DNA of 64,000 nt, taken from positions 436,262,571-436,326,570 of the forward strand of contig CM053028.1 of assembly GCA_028564925.1 (NCBI GenBank), read 5' to 3'. Source of the stretch: Lithobates sylvaticus (Eukaryota > Chordata > Amphibia > Anura > Ranidae). The notes beneath the pieces are model-generated. The model had not been told where the DNA came from. It searched no databases and was given only the letters and a program-made list of their open reading frames with translations. How positions within the stretch are numbered: position 1 is the stretch's first letter; the number at the start of each line of letters is the position of its first letter. This document shows, piece after piece, positions 58,690 through 64,000 of this stretch. The translations under genes were made by a program, and so were the position numbers.

Positions 58690-61600
58690 CTTCTAGCCCA
58701 AACCGTTTAGGGAAAACCCGACAGGCTGGTTGTACACAAGTCAATCGATGGATCGACTACAACTAGGGTGCCCATACAGTAATCCAAATTTGTCTGGTCC
58801 CTGCTGAAGTGACCAAATTTGGAGTCATGTATGACCAGCTTTAAAATCTTATTACAGTACTATGAAAGTTCCCCCAACCAGTCCTCTCCTGGAGGCATTG
58901 AAGATTGTGATAGCACTGGCAAACTGCATATCTAATGTCTGGTTGACCTAGATGCTTTATGAGCTAAGCTAAATATCTTATCCTAGTGGTAGCAAATAAG
59001 GTCTCCTAACAGTTTGAGCTAACATGTAAGGCGTTAGACTTATTGAGCAGACTTTAAAAGTGGTAACGTTTTTATAGTAAAATTTCATGCCAACAAATAT
59101 GTTGAAACATTTCTAGGGTACTGACAATTTTTTTTATTAAAACTTTTCTTCAGAAAGTAAATGCTCCATAAATCCAAGTTGGGAGTGGAAGTTTGGCCTT
59201 TGAGTAAGTCTAAAGAGCTCCTGCCCAAAGATGTATTGAGGTGCATTGCTTGTAAAGTACCTATAAATCTCCATTCAAGGCATTAGGCAGTTTGCGTTCT
59301 TTTTGGGAATAAAAGGATTTTAAATACTGGGTACAAAGATGATGTCCTAGGAGATATTTGCCATGATTCACGACTTTTGCTTAGGACCTGAGGGAGTTAC
59401 TCTGTCAAGTTTTTCTTTTATTAGACTTTACGTAAATTTTAATAAGTAACATATACTATGCTCAATACCTGACACATCACGGTAAGTAGTTAGAACTCTG
59501 AAAGCCATGTTCAATGCATACCCCTTTAAATATTCAACACAGCAATAAAAACAAACATAAAAGGGTTAACTCAGGTGACTTTAATTTGTAGCAAATCAGA
59601 TATTTTTTTATGTTTTGTTTTTTAATTCAATTTAATTTTTTGTAATGATGAGGATAACACAGCATAAGCACAGCATCCTATATGTCAGCAAATAAAAGTT
59701 AGTCCCAAGGTTGCCAGATCATGCTGAATCTATACAGGGAATTGTTCCAGCTTGCTCTAAACTTTCCATGGAGTAGACATCATTTATGCAACAATATAAT
59801 TTGTCCCATGAGGGCAGTGTCTGTTTTTTCCATTTCAAAAAGATCAATTTACAGTATAGAGATCTGAAGATTTTTTAAGGTAAACCATGAAAATGCAGCA
59901 GGATCTAAAGGTGGCAGGTACATAACCTAGGATCCTAGGATTTTACTGACCATTCACCAATATGACTATGTTTTTGTGCAAGTCCAGAAGGTACAGCACA
60001 TGGAACCTGCTGCTCCATAACATCCCCAACTAGGTTGGAATTGGAAGGGTGGAATTTCCTGTAGCCTAAAGGTCTGTGTTAACAGGCTTTTGACTTATTT
60101 TGATGGCAAATGGGTTTGGTTTTGCTTCTGACATCAGAATGAGATGCTTCTGAGGACCTTCCGAATTTATTGCAGATACAATAGACATGTAGATGACTTT
60201 CTTTGACCTGCTTCAAGCTGCTTTTGCACTTCCATTGATTTGCATGAGGAGCAAAGTAGATGTGAAGTGAAACAAAGCCTGTAGGCACAAGGCCAAGAGG
60301 TAAATCAAATCTGTAGCTAAAAGTAAAAAAAATCCTACCTGTAAAGGAAAGAATCAATACTTAGGAAAGAGTTAACACATATACATCCAGCATGGTCCCC
60401 CACTGAGAGATGTTGTTCCATTCACTCTTCTCTACATTACTAATGAATGAGCTTTGTGGTGTGTGGTTTGCATCTCTATTTGATACCATATAACTGGACA
60501 AGGGTTGGATTGGTGACCTCCCTATTTTCTTAATTTCAGGCCACTTGTTCTAAGGGTGACAGTGAAATACGTTTTTTTGGAGATGGGAGGCTTAACAATA
60601 GAATATTTAGACAAAAAGGCCTCCTTGTTTCTTTCCCTAACAATACTTTTACATCATTTTTGTCTATGGTAGATCCCTATAGGGTACAGGAGGTTGTGTT
60701 GTATTGACTTTAAAACCTTGGTAGGAATAGCTATTTCTAGATTTCAAAGGTACTACCATTTAAGCAGTCTTCAAGCCTGTTTGAACAAAGGGGCGAAGTT
60801 TGAAGTTGATAGTTGGGAACATGTGGTTGTCACATAGACATCTAAATACTCCTTCCATGCATAGAGAAATTGTAGTTCAATAGTTTAAGCTCCTCTGAGG
60901 GTATATGGAAAGCTAATACTTTGTATTAGCTAGGTACAATGGCTCTCTTGCTGTAACAGCAGGCAGTATTTTGCTGTTGGCATATACTTGGGGCCCTAGC
61001 ATAAGTCCCAAATAAGGCAAGGAAAAAAACATTCTAAAACTGTTTTTTGTAGGTTTAGGTTATTCCATTAGGATGCATAGAACCTAACTTGGAAATCATG
61101 TGAGATCATTTATAGATAACCCCATTAGAACGTTTCCAACAAAATAAAGAACAGCTGTGAAAAAAAATTTGTAACTTCAACCTCTCCCAGTCTTATACTC
61201 ATTGCCCCCAATCCAGTGAGATATCGGCTGTGCAACCTCATCAACACAGCACAGCTGCTTGTCAGAATCATCCCGGCGGGGCCCCCACATGGGCTCTGCA
61301 CTTTCATTCAGTCTTATGAGATTTATTCTGCATTACAATCTCAAAAAATCTTTACAAAAATAGCTTTACCTTATAAAAAACAATTGTGAAATTAGACATT
61401 TGTAAACCTCAGACATGAAATATGAAAAAAAAACATATCCTTCTATAGTGTGTCTCAATTAAGAGCACTAAGTATCATTTCTGTCTGCTGCTTCATTTCT
61501 CTGCATGAGTCACTTCTGACAAGTATTCCTGACGCCAAGAGAAAAAAGGTGACAGGGGAGGGGCCTTCAGCAGATTGACAGCTCTGTTTCTGTGTGGAGG

Positions 61601-62066
61601 GTGTGTGTATTTTCCCTCCAATCAGCTCTCAGAGCTCTCCTCACTTGGAGTGTAATTTCAGCTCTGTGCCCCCTTTTTTTTCTGACAGCTCAGACAAGCT
61701 TTATGAATTTGAATGGATATAGAGAAGAGAAGACTGTAGATAAACGGGCACAACTTATGTAGGAGAATTTGTCTAGTCTCTGTGTATCACCATTATTACC
61801 ATATTAAGGCCAGTCACTTAGATGGGTATGTGTAAGGGTTTACAAGTGTTAAGTAAAATTCTTCATTCAACCCATACACTACTATAAGCCCTGAACTTCC
61901 AGCACTGAAACTTGCAGTTCCAGCTCTAGTACAGTGATGATGATGATGGGTCACTTGCTCTTCAGCTCTCAAGGAGACATGTGAGGTCCATCCATTCCTG
62001 CTCTACCACCTTGCTGGTGGGATCACTAGGAATGATTAAATTAAAAGAAGAAATTAAAAAAAAAAT
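58690..62066. other. 3.4 kb with no recognised feature
   Basis: AT-rich. Short ORFs at 60079-60357 and 61125-61307 have no family resemblance. CCAATCAGCTCTCAGAGCTCTCC near 61620 is a short palindrome. Confidence 0.4.
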
Positions 62067-64000
62067 ACATAGTTGCTAGGGCCGGACTGGCCTACCGGGA
62101 TACGGGGACATTTCCCGTGGCTGTGGCTGCAGCATAGCTCAAAGTGGAGGCGAGTCACGCTGTGTCATGGAGCTCAGTGTGACTGTGAAATATGCCGCGA
62201 TGTTACAAAAGTCCCGCCCTCCCACTAGACCAGCTCGTGTGATAGGCGCAGGGCGGGACTTTTGTAACAGTGCGGCCAAACATTTCCGACTGAGCTCCGT
62301 GACACAGTGGGAGATGCGCGCTTGGGGTAATCCACTGGCACAGGTGCTATATGAGTGGTGTCACCTTTTGAATCTGGAGTTCCTCTTTGTGGACAATTTT
62401 CGATGCATGCAGCTGATCAGAATTGGCGTCTTTATATGGACTTTACTGTAGAAAAACCATTTTTTCACATCGGATGGTTTTAACCTATTTGTCAATCTTT
62501 CACAATTAGTATTATTTGTATGTTTATTATAAGATACACTTTTTTGCATACTTTATTCATTTATGTACCGTTACTTCTAATTTTTAGTAAGTACATGTAT
62601 GCTCACTTTCACAGTATTTTATCACCAATGTGTTAGTTTATATTTTGCAGCGCAGTCATTTTTCTTTATTTTTCTTTATTTATTAATCCACTGGCACAGG
62701 CACTGACTGGTGAGGCGGCAATGTTGGGCGAGGTAAGGCAGCAGTGATGGGCCCAGTAGTATAGCTGCAATGATGGGCACGGTGGGGCGGCAATGATGGG
62801 CACGGTGAGGTGGCAATGATGGGCATGGTGAGGTGGCAGTGATGGGCACGGTGAGACAGCAATGATGGACACGGTGAGGCGGCAATGATGGGCACGGTAA
62901 GGCAGTAATGATGGGCATGGTGAGGCGGCAATGATGGACACGGTGAGGCGGAAATGATGGGCACGGTGAGGCTGCAATGATGAGCATGGTATAGCTGCAA
63001 TGATAGGCACAGTATAGCTGAAATGATGGGCACGGTGAGGCGGCAATGATGGGCATGGTGAGATGGCAGTGATTGGCACGATGAGGCGGCAATGATGGGC
63101 ACAGTGAGGCGGCAATGATGGGCACAGTGAGGCGGCAGTGATGGGCACGGTGAGGCGGCAGTGATGGGCATGGTGAGGTGGCAGTAATGGACATGGTGAG
63201 GTGGCAGTGATGGGCACAGAAAGGCTGCAATGATGGGCATGGTAAGGTGGTAATGATGGGCATGGTGAGGCGGCAATGATGGGCACAGTAAGGCTGCAAT
63301 GATGGGCACGGTGAGGCGACAATGATGAGCACAGTGAGGCTGCAATGATGGGCACAGTGAGGCTGCAATGATGGGCACAGTGAGGCGGCAATGATGGGCA
63401 CAGTGAGGCGGCAGTGATGGGCACGGTGAGGCGGCAGTGATGGGCATGGTGAGGTGGCAGTAATGGGCATGGTGAGGTGGCAGTGATGGGCACAGAAAGG
63501 CTGCAATGATGGGCATGGTAAGGTGGCAATGATGGGCATGGTGAGGCGGCAATGATGGGCACGATGAGGTGGCAATGATGGGCACAGTAAGGCTGCAATG
63601 ATGGGCACGGTGAGGCGACAATGATGAGCACAGTGAGGCTGCAATGATGAGCACAGTGAGGCTGCAATGATGGGCGCAGTGATGCTACAATGATGGGCAG
63701 TGAGGCTGCAATGATGGGTACAGTGAGGCTGCATGGGTGGGCACAGTGAGGCTGCATTGATGTACACAGTGAGGCTGCATTTGATGGACACTGGTGAGGC
63801 TGCATTGATCTCTTGTATCATGTCTACATTCTCTTACCATCTTTAGTATCATGTCCTCAGTCTCTAATTGTAATGGATGTGATCATGGTGAAATGTCTCT
63901 TCCAATACATGCTTTATATATCTAACATATATCAACCTTAAAAAACATATTCAGATATTTTCAAAGCTTAGCTTATTCCTCCCTTGCTGCTGTGGAACTG
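62067..64000. mobile_element. Second copy of the left part of the 11.1-kb hAT
   Basis: From 62067 (TACATAGTTGC) to the window end the sequence follows 41697-43930 with few changes. The element starts at 62077. The 11 bp before it equal the flank of the first copy, including the ATAGTTGC target site, so this looks like a duplication of the locus and not a separate insertion. It ends at the window edge, just before the point where the first copy holds the Harbinger. Confidence 0.85.
62690..63800. repeat. 23-bp minisatellite, second copy
   Basis: Same unit as 42313-43740 but about 14 units shorter. Here the GCAGTAATGG landmark recurs twice, 276 bp (12 units) apart. All three minus frames are open by the same arithmetic; not coding. 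Confidence 0.95.

Overview
The window looks like a piece of a large, repeat-rich anuran genome. A ranid-type frog is the best guess, inferred from the mix of families: PIF/Harbinger ends of the TGCCCC(G/A)TACACAC type, L2 tails ending in TGAA repeats, Tc1 elements, Penelope-like elements (PLEs), Tx1/L1-type and CR1/Rex1-type LINEs, and hAT elements with minisatellites. I found no host protein-coding gene, rRNA, tRNA or CRISPR array. Almost every open reading frame with a recognisable family belongs to a transposable element.

Layout. 1-1785: the 3' end of a hAT element carrying a foldback whose loop holds a compact promoter, a 36-codon ORF and a polyA signal. 1786-4800: a duplicated block whose second copy is interrupted by long poly-C runs, with an L2 fragment between the copies. 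5070-11966: a Harbinger MITE, a hAT-like MITE, a solo LTR, a broken Tc1 and a second L2. 12166-18931: a near-perfect palindrome with 2.94-kb arms, made of two PLE copies joined 5' to 5' around an RT segment. 19387-23852: TTAA MITE, LINE tail, foldback, Tc1 fragment and a PLE/LINE chimera. 23929-27960: a TA-flanked MITE split by an L1-type LINE, which is itself split by a second PLE palindrome (15-bp target duplication) and by another copy of the MITE. 28257-29877: a Tc1 with an open 340-codon DD34E transposase and 214-bp inverted repeats in which I see no mismatch.

30025-39931 is a 9.9-kb hAT element with a perfect 8-bp target duplication. It has five terminal palindromes, a TATA box, a leader of about 62 copies of a 64-bp repeat, a broken BED/hAT transposase gene and two 3' tandem arrays. 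41049-56340 is one minus-strand CR1/Rex1-type LINE opened up by nested insertions. An 11.1-kb hAT (41708-52775, 8-bp duplication ATAGTTGC) sits in its RT codons; that hAT contains a 7.7-kb Harbinger (43978-51679), which contains a Tc1 (47852-49446). The 5' part of the LINE also holds an L1 tail, a hairpin repeat and two TTAA MITEs. 57805-58689 is another hAT MITE. From 62067 to the window end the left part of the 11.1-kb hAT is duplicated together with 11 bp of its flank.

Two of the Tc1/Harbinger-scale elements still show how their genes work together. The Harbinger has convergent Myb-like (+) and nuclease (-) genes plus MADF-domain pieces. The Tc1 at 28257 has everything a cut-and-paste element of its family needs. 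Hammerhead-ribozyme-like motifs typical of PLEs occur at five places, two of them mirrored in the big palindrome.
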